Assembly: GCF_963662255.1 (NCBI RefSeq)
Contig: NC_085047.1
Coordinates: 55,674,006-55,738,005 of the forward strand
Direction: 5' to 3'
Source: Cinclus cinclus
Taxonomy: Eukaryota > Chordata > Aves > Passeriformes > Cinclidae
DNA: 64,000 nucleotides
Positions 13,558 through 48,139 of the stretch are shown here, piece by piece. Position 1 is the stretch's first letter, and each line of letters begins with the position of its first letter. The notes under the pieces were generated by a model. It searched no databases and had not been told where the DNA came from. It was given only the letters and a program-made list of their open reading frames with translations. A program made the position numbers and the translations under genes.

Positions 13558-13689
13558 CTGGGGGACGGGGCGGGGGGGAGGGATGGGGGGGTGGATGCAG
13601 TCAAAAAACAAATAGCAAGCAAGAGTATTTCCTCGAGGATGTCAGTCCTTAACAGAGAGCTCAGTCCTGCCTCTCTGAAAGATCCCCTT

Positions 13690-13872
13690 AGGTTTGCTGA
13701 AAAAAGGCTCCGGCAGCCGGCTTCTGCTTCTCTCTGTAGCTCAGATGAGGTGAGAGCGATTATTTATGAGGTGTGCAGCAGAGCCAGGGAGTGATGTTCC
13801 AAACAGCACCCAGCTACAACCCAGCTCCGCTGCCGCTCACTTCTTTTCATTCGGGACCCGAAGTGATTGGTG
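13690..13872 (-). promoter_or_regulatory. ARL11: Possible ARL11 promoter (CCAAT and TATA-like boxes)
   Basis: Reading the minus strand, a CCAAT box (plus ATTGG at 13866-13870) is followed about 100 nt later by CATAAATA (plus 13761-13768), an acceptable TATA-like element. A start site would fall near 13735, about 180 nt upstream of the coding-exon acceptor. No clear donor separates it from that acceptor, so exon 1 could also lie further away. Confidence 0.3.
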
Positions 13873-13959
13873 CAGAAGAGAGCCAACATTTTGCAGGAAG
13901 AGGTGGGGAGATCGTGGAGCAAGTTTCCTCCTCACCACATACATAAATAAATGAGCTTC

Positions 13960-15060
13960 TTTTCATTGGCTTGTGTGGGAGAAATCCACCCCCGGCAGGA
14001 CAGGACAAGGAGGAACCCTGGTTTCAGACCGGGGTTGGTCTGGGAGTTTGCTGAATCATTGCTCAAGGGTGGGGATTTAAAGTCTCTTGAGTTACAAGAC
14101 GATTTTTCTGCCAGTCTTAAGGTAAAAAGTACAAAACAAACCGCTGTATTATCAGCTTTTAATACATTTAGTGCAAATGGTAACACCAGCAATTTTTAAA
14201 AATGCACACAAGCATGTTTTTTTAATGTCTCACTGAAATACAATGAGTCAAAATTCCATTTCTGTGGGAAAAATCCATAAAATTCTTTACATCAAAGTAT
14301 TTATGACATTTTAACTTTTTAGAGTGAAGCAAAGTCAGTCCTCTGTGGCTGAGGGGGTACAAAAATCCCCTAAAAGAAGAGAAAACTGTTTAACAAGACA
14401 GCATCCCTTGCACTTCACATGCCAGAGGCAAAAATGTGCTGCTGCAACAACTCCCAGACTCGCTTGTGCAAGAGCAGCTGATGACAGCCAGCAGAGTCCC
14501 AGCAAAGCCAGTATTTATTTCCCTTCTCTATTGGTTGGGTTTTGCTCCTAAGAGGCTGCTCAGAGGTGTGCAGAGCTCACCTCACAGCAGTAAGGCAGAG
14601 CTGCTCTCTAGCCACCTTTATTTGAGACAGAAATGGGATTCACCCCTGCTTCTCTGGGACCACAGGGGAATTTCTAACGCATCTGTGGGAGATGCAGTTT
14701 CCTCAGCAATAATCTCCACATGACAGCTCCACGTCACAAGAATTGCTGGGGATGAAGTTCAGCACAGCATGTGGAAAGGACTGTCTGGTCACTTGGTCAC
14801 TGAGAGGCATATTTCTTCCTCTGGGGGCAAGGTACTTCAGCTTTCCATCTTTTACAAAAAGGAAGATGCGTGAGAAAAAAAAAAGAACGCAAGGAATCCA
14901 GCCCACTTAGGCTGCATGGGATTGCAAAGGGTCCAAAACAGACCACATTTTGCAAGATACCTCTGTGACACAAGTCTCTCCCATTGCTGACTCACAGAAC
15001 TGGCTGGCACCAAGAACCTCCACAAGATTTATGCAGCTTGTGGATGTGTAAGATGGGTTT
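13960..15060. other. Interval without recognised genes
   Basis: Short open frames only, with no homology recognised and no repeat other than short homopolymers. Confidence 0.5.
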
Positions 15061-15063
15061 TAG

Positions 15064-15430
15064 CAATCATGGAATACCAGTTTGGAAGGATCTCAAGGAA
15101 CATCTGGTCCAAGCAACCTTTCAAGGCAAAAGCATGGTCTAAAAGAAGCTCAGCACCCTCTCCAGCCAAATCTTAAGTGTCTCCAGGTGCTGGGGAACAC
15201 ACCACTTCCCTGGGGAGATTATTCCAGTGGTGGATTGTTCTCATTGTGAAAAGTTATCCTCTTGTGCACAATCAGAATCTCCCCAGGACTAAATTGTACC
15301 CATTACTGCTCATATTTTTTGCACAGACTCCTTGTTAAAAGGGATTCTCTATCTTCTTTGTCACCACCCTTTAAATATTGGAACACTGATAAGGACTTTC
15401 ATAAGCCTTTTTTCTCAATATTCAACAATA
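15064..15430 (-). mobile_element. CR1 LINE 3' fragment, antisense
   Basis: The plus strand reads as the reverse complement of a CR1 3' region. It opens with a diverged ATCATGGAAT terminus, then the 'TCTGGTCCAAGCAACC' segment (15110-15120), 'CACCACTTCCCTGGGGAGATTATTCCAGTG' in register (15200-15229), and the 'CACCCTTTAAATATTGG' segment near 15363-15380. It is well diverged, so it is an old insertion. The right end is approximate. Confidence 0.8.
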
Positions 15431-18400
15431 AAATTTTGCGGTGTACATTCACAAAAATGTGCAAAAATTGGCAGAAAGCTCTCTAGATGTGGATAAAAAC
15501 AGAGAACTGTAATGTACAGTGGATTCTGGCCCTTCAGGGCACTGCTTGCACACCCTGAAGTGTGTGTTGCTGTCTGAGGGTTATCACTTTCTCCACGTTC
15601 TTCATTTTTTAAAAATAAATCCTTGACCTGCTTGTTCACCATTTTGGAATAACATTCCTTCCCATATTTCATTGTCCTTTAAGATAAGTATAGTTGTTAT
15701 TTTTAGACATAACAGTGGATCAAGTGAATCGTGTCTGGATCTTTTAATGTGTTTCCTGCCTTTGCTGCTGATCATCTTCTCTGAGACTTGGCAGGCAGCG
15801 GTGGCACACATCTGTTTCATCTGACCAAACATTCATAATACCCTAATTTATTTCAAGTAAATTAAAATATAGGTACAGGAAGCAGGGGTGAAGACCCTAC
15901 CATTCAGTGAATAATTCAGTATTTGAAATATAGTGCAATGGAATCTCTGATTGCATCACTCCCTCACATGTTCAAGAAGAAGGCTGCTTTAAGAAAAAAA
16001 AAAAAAAAGAAAAAAAAGGATGCAACTAAGCACAGTTGCACAGTTTTACTGATGATTCCCTTCAGGTTTTTCTATGGCACAGAATACAGTAATTCATGGG
16101 CAAATAGAGGAAACTCTATGTTCTTTTTCTTTTTTTATATGCTTATACCCTATGTATTGAACCACAACCTATTTTCTTTCTTCCTTATAATTATTCCAAA
16201 CACAGGGTACAACCACGCCTACAGAGCCTGTTCCACCCACAGCTATGTTACAAAAGCATCATATTTCCAATAAATAATACATAGGAGCAATTACAAGTCT
16301 GTTTAAGATAGAATGAAAGAAAAGAAAGTAAAAGCAGAAAAGATGAGCTCTGAGTGCATCTGCTGCTGGAACAGAAATGCCAGGTACTAAATAATTCAGA
16401 CATTGTGTTCAGACACAAGGGCAGCCCTTATTCAAGCTGTGTCTTCTGTGGACAGAATAAATGTTCTTGTCTTGTGTTTCATGTCCCCGAATTCTCAGGG
16501 GCAATGCTAATTCCATTTACAGTTTCATAGAATTTCTGTCAATTTATTTGTTTGCTATTTTTTAGGCATGCATTTCTTTGCTTCCTAGATATTCATCCCT
16601 AAAAAAAGCAATAATCAGTACTAGTAATATAGGAGATAATCCCCCCTCCTTCCCACGCCCCAAATATTCCAATTACAGGGATTTTGTCCCGATCACTATA
16701 TTAACCCATATTTGTTCCAACCTGTGCCACCTCTTTGGAAGGCAGGTCCATGGAGACAACCCTTCACAGAGCCAGGAATAATGGGTTTATTTTGGTCCTT
16801 ACTTTGAATGTTCATCCAAATGGCATCTGCTTGGAACAACAAGTATATCTCAGTCCAGCAAAGGCGAGTGTGCCTCCCCATCCAGATGTGCTTGTGTCCC
16901 TGAGAAAGGCCACCAAAGCCACCGTGCACCCAGCCCTGGCTGTGTTTCCTGCAGGATCTCCTCACTGTATAACACGTGGAAGGACCACCCATGGAGAGCA
17001 TGTTCAGACCAGCAGCCGATGAGAAGGCCTGCTGGGAGCTGTAGGAGGCCCTGGACACAGGCTTGACCTGGAGAGCCCACCTGTCTACTGCTGGCAGTCA
17101 CCTTGAAGGGGACTTCTCTGTGTTTGGCCTGTGAGAGTTCCTTGTGGACCTGCTGGGATCACTGGAGTTGACATAGTCAGGCTAAAATCACAACAAAGCC
17201 AAATGTGATGGTTCAGGCTTAGAGAAGTTTGGCCTTTTTCCTTTCTGCATCCTGCTCCATTCCTCTTGTTCTGGCCCCGATTTCTGGCGTGCCCGCAGGA
17301 AACTCACTCCTGCTAACAGACTCATGCCAGTTCACTTGGCACGTGCCCAGGAAGCTGCCTGTTCCATCAGGGTCAGTGGGTAGCTGTGAGAGCTGGCAGC
17401 TGAAGGCAAGCTGCTTCCTCCCCTGAGACCAAAATTCCCAGGGGCTTGAAACATGGCTTAGCATAGTCTGAAAGCTACACAAGACAGCCACAGGCTATGA
17501 CATGCCCTAGAAAAGCCTGCCTGAAGTGATGTATTTTGACAAGATAGGATTGCTTGAAGTGGTACCAACACTCTAAAGTTCAGAATGACGAGACTCACAC
17601 ATCAAAAGACACAGCAGATGTTAAGCACTTGTCCTTCAGGTGCCCATCAAGCACTCTGACAGGTGTTGGTACCTCCAGGGCATTCCTGGTGGGGTTGGAA
17701 ATAGGACATGGTTCTCATGTCCAGCTCATCCTGTGGTCCTTGTTTTCCCCTCATTTCCTGGGACAAACATTTGGTGAAGAAAAATGTTCTTCAGTAGCAT
17801 AATTGGCAGCAGATATCAGCTTTGTGCTTTCCAAAGTTAACTCTTTCCAGTAGGGAATGACTCCAGCTGAAAAGCACAAAAACTCACCTGCTATATCCTC
17901 GCTGATGCCATGTCACAGTTGCCAAGGGAGGAAGCTTGGTCCTTGTCTCTTCTCAGTCCCCGGCTGTCTGTCCTGCTGGGACCCATCCCACTAGGACACA
18001 GACATGCCCACGGGGGTGAGATCCTGCTCAACACAGATGCCTGATGGCCAAGGCTGGTGGTGCCCTTGCATGAGCCCCAAGCCTGCCTGCTCCCTTTTTG
18101 GGGACAGTGGGACAGGTCCTGACCCTCGGACCCTGCCACAACTCCCTGCACTGCACCCTGACAACAAGGTGAATGTGGAGAAATATGGCACAGAACAAAG
18201 ACTTTTACCCCTCATGTTCTCATCTCTTAGCTGGCAGGTGCTTCAACAGCAGGATGACATGGAAAGGAAAATTATTTGCCATGCTTTGATTTCTGTTTGA
18301 ATCACTATGTCTTTGGTATATGACTGTGGAATATTTTTCATAAATATTATTACTCCAGTTGCTGAATTTATAATTTCCAAAGCTGTTTAGAATTTTAGCA

Positions 18401-21310
18401 GGATGCAGGTCCTCTCTCTAGACATACTTATTCAAGTGCTACCCAAACTGTTTCAGTTTTTCCCACATAAATTGGCAATGCTCTGTATTCTTCTGTCTGT
18501 GTCACTGAAACTCTTGTATCTCACTCTTCTTCATATATCTTAAATACACAGATTTCTTCCTCCTTGACCCCTAACATCTTAGCTTTGTCTCCTTGGGACG
18601 ACTTAAAGCTAAGCTTCTTTGGCATCCTTACCTATCCTGACACCATCATTCCCTTTCCTGATACTATTCATTAACACTTCTTCTTACAGTTGGTCTCTAT
18701 CCCAGCTTAAGTCCCACACTCATCTATGTTCAATACTGCACACCAGCCATTTTCACCTTAGAAACTAATTAAAATACAGCTCTGACTATCCTGAGGGGCC
18801 TTAAGCTCAATTCTTCATCATTATTAATGTTTCTAGTTGAAGAGAAAAAAGAAAAAAAAAAAGAGCAAAAAATGTGTACGCTCACAAAAACATTGATGTT
18901 GCATGTGCCAAAAAAAAAGGCTCCTGGATCTTGGTATTTGCTTCTCTGTCTGTTGAATGTAAAAGCCATGAAGCAAGGACTGGCTTTTGGGAGGCTTTTT
19001 TTAGTATTCCTTTGGTTTCTTACAAGAGGAAGCCCTAAAGAGGCTATCTAATGATGCTTAACCCTACTCCCTACCTGCACTAAATATAATATAGGTAATA
19101 TATTATCTGATACTTCTATGGGAAGTAAAAATTATACTTTGGAGGTATGCTGATGAAATGCAATACACAAATCCAGTTCCCTTTAAGGTGGCCCTCTCTT
19201 GTTCCAGATCCAGAGGAAGAAAATGGGATTAAAATTATAGTACAAGCATGGACCTGAAAATGTACTTGTGCAACTTGACAGGCTCTAAAACAACAGTGGA
19301 GTCTCACTCTCAGTGCTCCTCAGATTCAGGTTTGGATGCAAAGTTTTGTTTTATCATTTGTTTTTAGTATTTGTCTTAGCTTGCCTGTTTAAGCCATTTT
19401 ATACCACCAAACAAAAATTACTGAAAACATACTGGAAATTTTCAACAAGAATAAAAGATACAAACTGCTCTTTAATAGATTTCTGTTTGGTAAAATGAAA
19501 GAAAGTGACAAAAATCCGTGAAATTTCAGAAGCTGCATTTGATCTGTCTGGCCACAGAGTGTCAATGTTTTCCCACACATTTCTCAGCGGAGAGCCTACC
19601 TCCAGCGGAATCAGCTCCTGCCAAACAGCAGATGTCAGAGTTCCTGCTTTGATTTATAAAGGGGGGGGGCCCTCGACGTCCTTTTGCAGCTGGATCACTT
19701 TGAAACAGGTTTTGCTGAACAGCAGCTGTGGGTTTGTTTGGTGTGCCGCAGGAGGCTGATGGTGAGCTTTGCGGAACAGAACTGGAGTGAGATGTCAGCT
19801 CCATCCAGGTCACACTTAGCTCCAGATTGTTTTCATATCAGATGTAGCTAGCATCACATCCTAGGACTCCACAGTTTGAGTGAAAACAGTTAACCTACTA
19901 ATGGAAAAAAATAATGCTTAATGAGGAGAAAAACAAAAGACACTTTGAAGAATTTTCTTCGTTTAATAACCTTTAACAGGTCGCTGACAGTTGCTATCAC
20001 CACTCTTTACTGTTTGTGGTCACTTACAGTGCTGCAGATACAGAACAAGCTTTTAATTCCACAATTAACAAGATCATAAATTCCTGTAAACTTAGGTTTA
20101 TCTATGACTATGCACACCTCTGTGATCTCAGCGTTTGACAACGTATTAGGAATGAAATTACAGAATCAGGTTGCACTAGGGTTCTGGGTAAAATTACATG
20201 CCAAGCTATTCTCCATTTTGAATTTTTAGGGTTCCCACTTCGATCACTTGAGGAAAGCCCTTCACAGCCAGCTGCTGCTGCTATCAAGAGGTGTAAACTG
20301 AGGCTGTTGGTGTAAGAGAGAGGGGTCAGCACCTGAGCTGACCCACCAAGGCCAGCAACACATATTATCTGTGTGGTGTCTTGGACAACAATTCCTTTTG
20401 CTCTACAAAACTTGTCTCTGAATAGCACTGCTTTGCCTGGTTGGCCTATTTAATGCTTTCATAACTTTTCCTAGACGGATATCAGGTTTCATAACCCTTC
20501 TCCTCATAGAAAAAGAAATGTTAGAGGAAGGTTTCTTTTTGTTATTGCTGGCTTTTACAAAAAGCCACACTGAGAGAAAAAGAACTGAAACTAGTTATTT
20601 GCTAGTTTTTGCAAGATAATAAAATTTTTTCTGCTCCACACAGAGCACTTTTGTAGCTGTTTCAGCTGCTCATAAAGCTCAGACACAATATAAACTGCCT
20701 GCAACTACTGCTTAAAGACTTATTGCATGATAAAATTAGTTTGAAAACTAGCTAGTGATAACTAATAAGAAGAAAAGTAAACCCTTGTGAATAAAAAAAC
20801 CCCTGACTTGGAGCTTGTGTTCTGGTGCTTGTTAAAACAATTGGGTTTCTGCACATGGTAACTAAGCAGGGCTGTCCTGCAGAACTAAAATCACAGTTTT
20901 TTTAATGCAGCTCCACCTTTGCACCATTTCCCAGCAATGTCAGGAAAGGCAGCTGTTCTTGACAGACAGCTCCTTTGTGAAGCCACAAACACAAGCTGAA
21001 AACAAGTGTTGTGTATGTTCCCTTTCTGGCTCTTTTGGGCCTCCCATGGAAGTGCTGGTGACACTTTTCCATGTATCTTATTTATGCCTTTTCCTTCTGT
21101 TGCTCCAGAATTCCCACAATGTATTCAGCAGTACTTTCCTGATGCCAGCAGCACAGTAAGCAGCAATTTGGCAGGAAAATTCTTTTTTTAGCCTGGGCCT
21201 ACCACTGTGCTTTCCTGGCCTCATATTCCAGAGCAGAATTTCTTCAGCATCACTGATTCCCTCTCAGAGCGATCCATCCACACTTGATCCCTGGGTTACC
21301 AAAATTGATT
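15431..21310. other. Gene-free interval
   Basis: No exon recognised. It holds A-rich runs (15994-16017; 18841-18860) and a G9 run at 19661-19669. Several open frames of 60-120 codons show no conserved motif and no splice context. Confidence 0.55.
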
Positions 21311-21317
21311 GTTTTTC

Positions 21318-21384
21318 TCTTTTCTTTTCTTTTCTTTTCTTTTCTTTTCTTTTCTTTTCTTTTCTTTTCTTTTTTCTTTTTTAT
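21318..21384. repeat. (TTTTC)n microsatellite
   Basis: About eleven near-perfect TTTTC units, degrading at the right end into T-rich sequence. It lies roughly 1.9 kb upstream of RCBTB1 exon 1 and is likely to be length-polymorphic. Confidence 0.95.
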
Positions 21385-21849
21385 TACAATTTCTTCTTTG
21401 AATTCAGCTTTTCCTTAAATTGACCGCCCTCAAAAAGAGATTGATACCTCCAGTGGGTTTGACCGTACTGCTTTATGTTTCAGATCCATCAGCTCCCCAC
21501 TCCCTCCACCCCCCAGATGCCTTCTGACCCACTGTCAGGGAAAAAAAAGTAAATTCTGAGAAAGGAGGAAGCCATTTCCTGGTAAGAACTTTGTGTTAAC
21601 AAAGGACTTCTCTTGGGAATGCCAGTTTCCAGTCTTCCCTTTCCTGGATCCTCCCTACTTGATCTGCAGGTGTTGAAACAGAACAGTAAAGGGACAAGAC
21701 TGTGACAATGCTGAGGTCTAGCAGGCGTTTGTAGGCTGCCTAAATACTTTTGAATGAAGAGAATTCACTGAGTGACTGTGTCAGAAGACCCTTAGCCCAC
21801 GTTCTGGGATCCATCTGGACTCGGGCCTTACTGGCACCAGCCTGGTGCC

Positions 21850-22048
21850 ATCAGCTCAGGAAGGGCACTGAGGTGCTGGAGTGAGTCCAGAGAAGGACAA
21901 CAGAGCTGGGGAAGGGTTTGGAGCAAAGTCTTACGAAGAACATCTGAGGGAGTTTAGGGTGGTAGGGAATGCTCAGCCTGGAGAAAAGGAGGCTCAGGGG
22001 GAACCTCATCACTCTCTGCAGCTCCCTGAAAGGAGGCTGCAGCCAGGT
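21850..22048 (+). mobile_element. CR1 LINE, 5' half of a split copy
   Basis: Contains the CR1 blocks 'AAGGGCACTGAGGTGCTGGAG', 'GTCCAGAGAAGGACAAC', 'GGAGAAAAGGAGGCTCAGGG' and 'CCCTGAAAGGAGGCTGCAGCC' in consensus order. Homology stops at 'CAGGTAA' (about 22048) and resumes after 22672, so one CR1 copy was interrupted by a later insertion. Confidence 0.85.
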
Positions 22049-22672
22049 AATTTAGTGGCAGTGATGCACAGAAAACACTTTATAACCCACAAAAACAAGT
22101 TACAAGAGTAGGTATGTATTTATATAGCGCTGAGGTGCATGGGAGATAGCTCCTCCAAAAACATGCACACCTTTGGCAACTTGCGCCTTTCCTTTTATTT
22201 TTTACAAACTAGGAATACACGGTTTACTTAATACATATTCATTGCTTATGCCCGCTTTATATGGAAATTTGTTTTACGCCTCTTTGCAACTGCGTGCTAT
22301 TCCTCTTAGGTTGTTTTGGCGGTTGTCTGAGGGTCTTTGGGATGAGGTAAAAAGGTAAATAGTCTTCCTTTCAGTTTTAACTTTTTACCTTGCCTTTTTG
22401 CGCATGCTTTCTTCTTTAGTCCTTTGGTGATTTTTTTGGACTTTGAAACTTGTTTTTTTGGTCTTAGGGGTCTGAGGATCCCTTTATCTTGTGGTGTCTT
22501 TGTCCTTGCATCTTGCTTGCACACTCTAGGCCTTGGCCCCGGCTTTACAGCCTTGCTTTCCTCTTGGTCTTGTAAGCGCCATAAATTACAGCAAACAATA
22601 CGGTTTCACCAGTCCCCCTTTTAGTAAAGCTTTTCTTAACGCTCGAGTCTTGATTTTTAATTTTTCTATTTC
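22049..22672 (-). mobile_element. Probable solo retroviral LTR inserted in CR1
   Basis: This block separates two halves of one CR1 copy. On the minus strand it has the order expected of an LTR: a long purine-rich U3-like part, a TATA box (ATATAAAG, plus 22255-22262), then an AATAAA signal (plus 22194-22199) about 60 nt downstream, then a U5-like tail of about 145 nt. No gag or pol sequence is present, which suggests a solo LTR. Terminal TG/CA and a target-site duplication were not resolved by eye. A 72-codon basic open frame inside it looks fortuitous. Confidence 0.6.
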
Positions 22673-22880
22673 AGCGGGACAAAGCCTCAAGCTGCGCCAG
22701 GGAATTTCTTCAGAGGAAGAGTGACCGGGCATTGGAATGGGCTGCCCAGGGAGGCGGTGGAGTCACCGTCCCCGGATGTGGGCAAGGGGAGGCTGGACGT
22801 GGCAGTCAGTGCCACGGCCCGGTTGCCAGGGCGGGCGGACGTCCGTCCAGCGGCAGTACTCGGGACGACGCCGGGGCCAT
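22673..22880 (+). mobile_element. CR1 LINE, 3' half of the split copy, merging into the CpG island
   Basis: CR1 homology resumes at 'CCTCAAGCTGCGCCAGGG' and continues through 'GGAATGGGCTGCCCAGGGAGG' in register to 'GTGGAGTCACCGTCCC'. It fades around 22870 before any CR1 3' terminus. This portion is richer in CpG than usual CR1, and it forms the left shoulder of the RCBTB1 CpG island. Confidence 0.8.
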
Positions 22881-23119
22881 TCCCAGCCATCCGTCCCGTC
22901 CACCGCCATCCCGCGCGGGGGAACAGCGGGCGAGGGGCCGGGCCGCGCGCCCGGCGCACCCGCGGCGCCCAATGGGGAGCGAGGGGCCGCCCACGTGACG
23001 GAGCGCGCGCGAACGGTCAAGAGGGAGGGGTGCTCCCGCTGCCGCGTCTCTCCGGCGAGTCACGTGATGCGGCGCCACTCTGCCCCCCTCGCTCCCCGCC
23101 CTCTCTGGTCACGTGCGCG

Positions 23120-23267
23120 GCCGCCGGCGGTGCGCGCGCCCCCCGACCCGACGGCCGTGAGGGGAGGCGCGAGCGGCGGCTCCGGGCGGGAGGCGCGAGG
23201 CGCGCGCTGGGCGCAGCAGCCGCCGGGAGCCGGCCGGGAGCCCGCCGGGAGCGGCCGCGGGCAGCGG
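23120..23267 (+). other. RCBTB1: RCBTB1 noncoding exon 1 (approximate start)
   Basis: The CpG island contains a good donor, GCAGCGG|GTGAGC, with the exon ending at 23267. It is the most plausible first-exon donor on the plus strand upstream of the first coding exon. The transcription start is not determinable by eye, and further noncoding exons within the 6.1 kb first intron cannot be excluded. Confidence 0.45.
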
Positions 23268-46554
<23,287 letters not shown>

Positions 46555-47368
46555 GAAAATGATGCCGTAAGTCAAGGTGTTTGTAGGGTTCTTTTTCCAG
46601 CTACAGCGTAACTGTGTGGGTCCAGTCAAGTGTTATGTGGTCTCTTCAACCACAGGACCTGAAAGGTCACAGTGAAAACAAATGTTTTCAGAGCTCAGGA
46701 GTGAACTGTTGTAAATATATCAAGCAAAAATACTCACTTGCTTTTAACAAACCCAGATGATGGAACCAGCTCGAGATTTCAGGTAGAGAGGAAATGCTGC
46801 AGTGTGCAAAGGATTCTGGCTGGTGTTCTGGACTTGCCTTTCCAGCCTAGGAAATCTGTTCTAGCACTGCCTGCTCCTATTTCCAATTTACTGTTTGGGG
46901 TTGGAAAATAGTCTGACCTGAGCCACTGAATGGTGTCACTTAAATCATTAACTCCTTGGGATTATAGAGATGCAAATGGCATGGTTATCTCTTCCTGTAT
47001 TTGCATGATTGTGAATGAATTGGCCATTTGCTGTGTGTAATTAACCAAGTGTATCCAAAGCTTCAAGTGTGCAAAAATTATGTATCCTCAAAGCCTACGC
47101 AAGTGACTTTGAAGAAAGGAGTTATCTAGGAAAACTGATTTGAAGCAAAACTCTATATTTGGGTATATTTTAATATAAGTTGTAATGTGTTCTTTGTGTA
47201 ATCTGTTCAAGCAATATTTATAATGCTTAATGGAAATAATTCTACTCTTCAGTGACTTAAGATTATGTTGGTTCCCTTGGAGGGGGAATGGAAAGCTGTG
47301 TGGGATTTTGCTTTTAATTATTGTCTAAATTTAAACTACATGTAATAAAATTCACTTTTTTGTACCTC
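46555..47368 (+). other. RCBTB1: RCBTB1 3' UTR (proximal polyadenylation)
   Basis: Runs from the stop to the plus-strand AATAAA at 47344-47349 and an expected cleavage point about 15-20 nt later, followed by T/GT-rich sequence. A longer form is possible. Confidence 0.6.
47344..47349 (+). terminator. RCBTB1: RCBTB1 poly(A) signal AATAAA
   Basis: The first canonical hexamer with a good downstream T/GT-rich element after the RCBTB1 stop codon. Confidence 0.6.
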
Positions 47369-48139
47369 TTCACTAGCAAACTTTGGATTTTGAAGGACAT
47401 TGCAAGCTTTTTGTATTACATACAGCATCTAAGTTGCTTCATTTAAAAAAATCTCATCAGAACAACAAAGGAAAACCCAAACAAACAAATAAAGCAAAAA
47501 CCCAACTTACCCCATACAATCAATCTTGCTGATTTCACTGTGCCTGACAAAATACCTATGACCTTGATTTCAGAAATGAGCAAGTTTCTTTGTAGGCACT
47601 AATTTTAGACCTCAGTGATTCACTCTATGGATCTGATCTTTTATACTAGGTCATCCTTAGGTGGCTGTAACCCTTCAGAAGGTATGTATGGACATATTTA
47701 TCATTCTTATTGTGTTTAATAACAGAGCTCCTTGTTAATGCATTTTTTGTTTAGGTGGGTTTTTCTAGGCTGAGTGGCACTCAAGTCCTGAGCTTGGGTA
47801 GTAATCTGGTGCTGTTTCTAGGACAAGAGGGGCAGCAGACTTGAACTGTGTAGGTAATTATTATTATTTTGTTGAATCCGGCACATGTTATAGTTCAAGA
47901 GATCATTTGGAATGCTGTTATTCTGTGCTTCCTCCAGAACAAGCTCAGGTGAGGAATTGCAAGGGAGAGAGTACAGCTGTTGTAACAGGATGTCACATGT
48001 GTCACACCAAGTGCTGTTTGCCAATGCCCTGCTTGTCCTTCAGCCAAGGGCTGGGTAAAGCACGATGTGACAGCATTCCTCCTTGGCTATGTCCTGTGCA
48101 GCAGCAGGGACAGGGAGCACAATTCCACACACAGCTCCT

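Noticed and set aside
13542..13622. 27-codon N-terminal extension of ARL11
   Set aside because: It lies mostly in the intron pyrimidine tract. The downstream ATG gives the ARF-type Gly2 N terminus and the family length.
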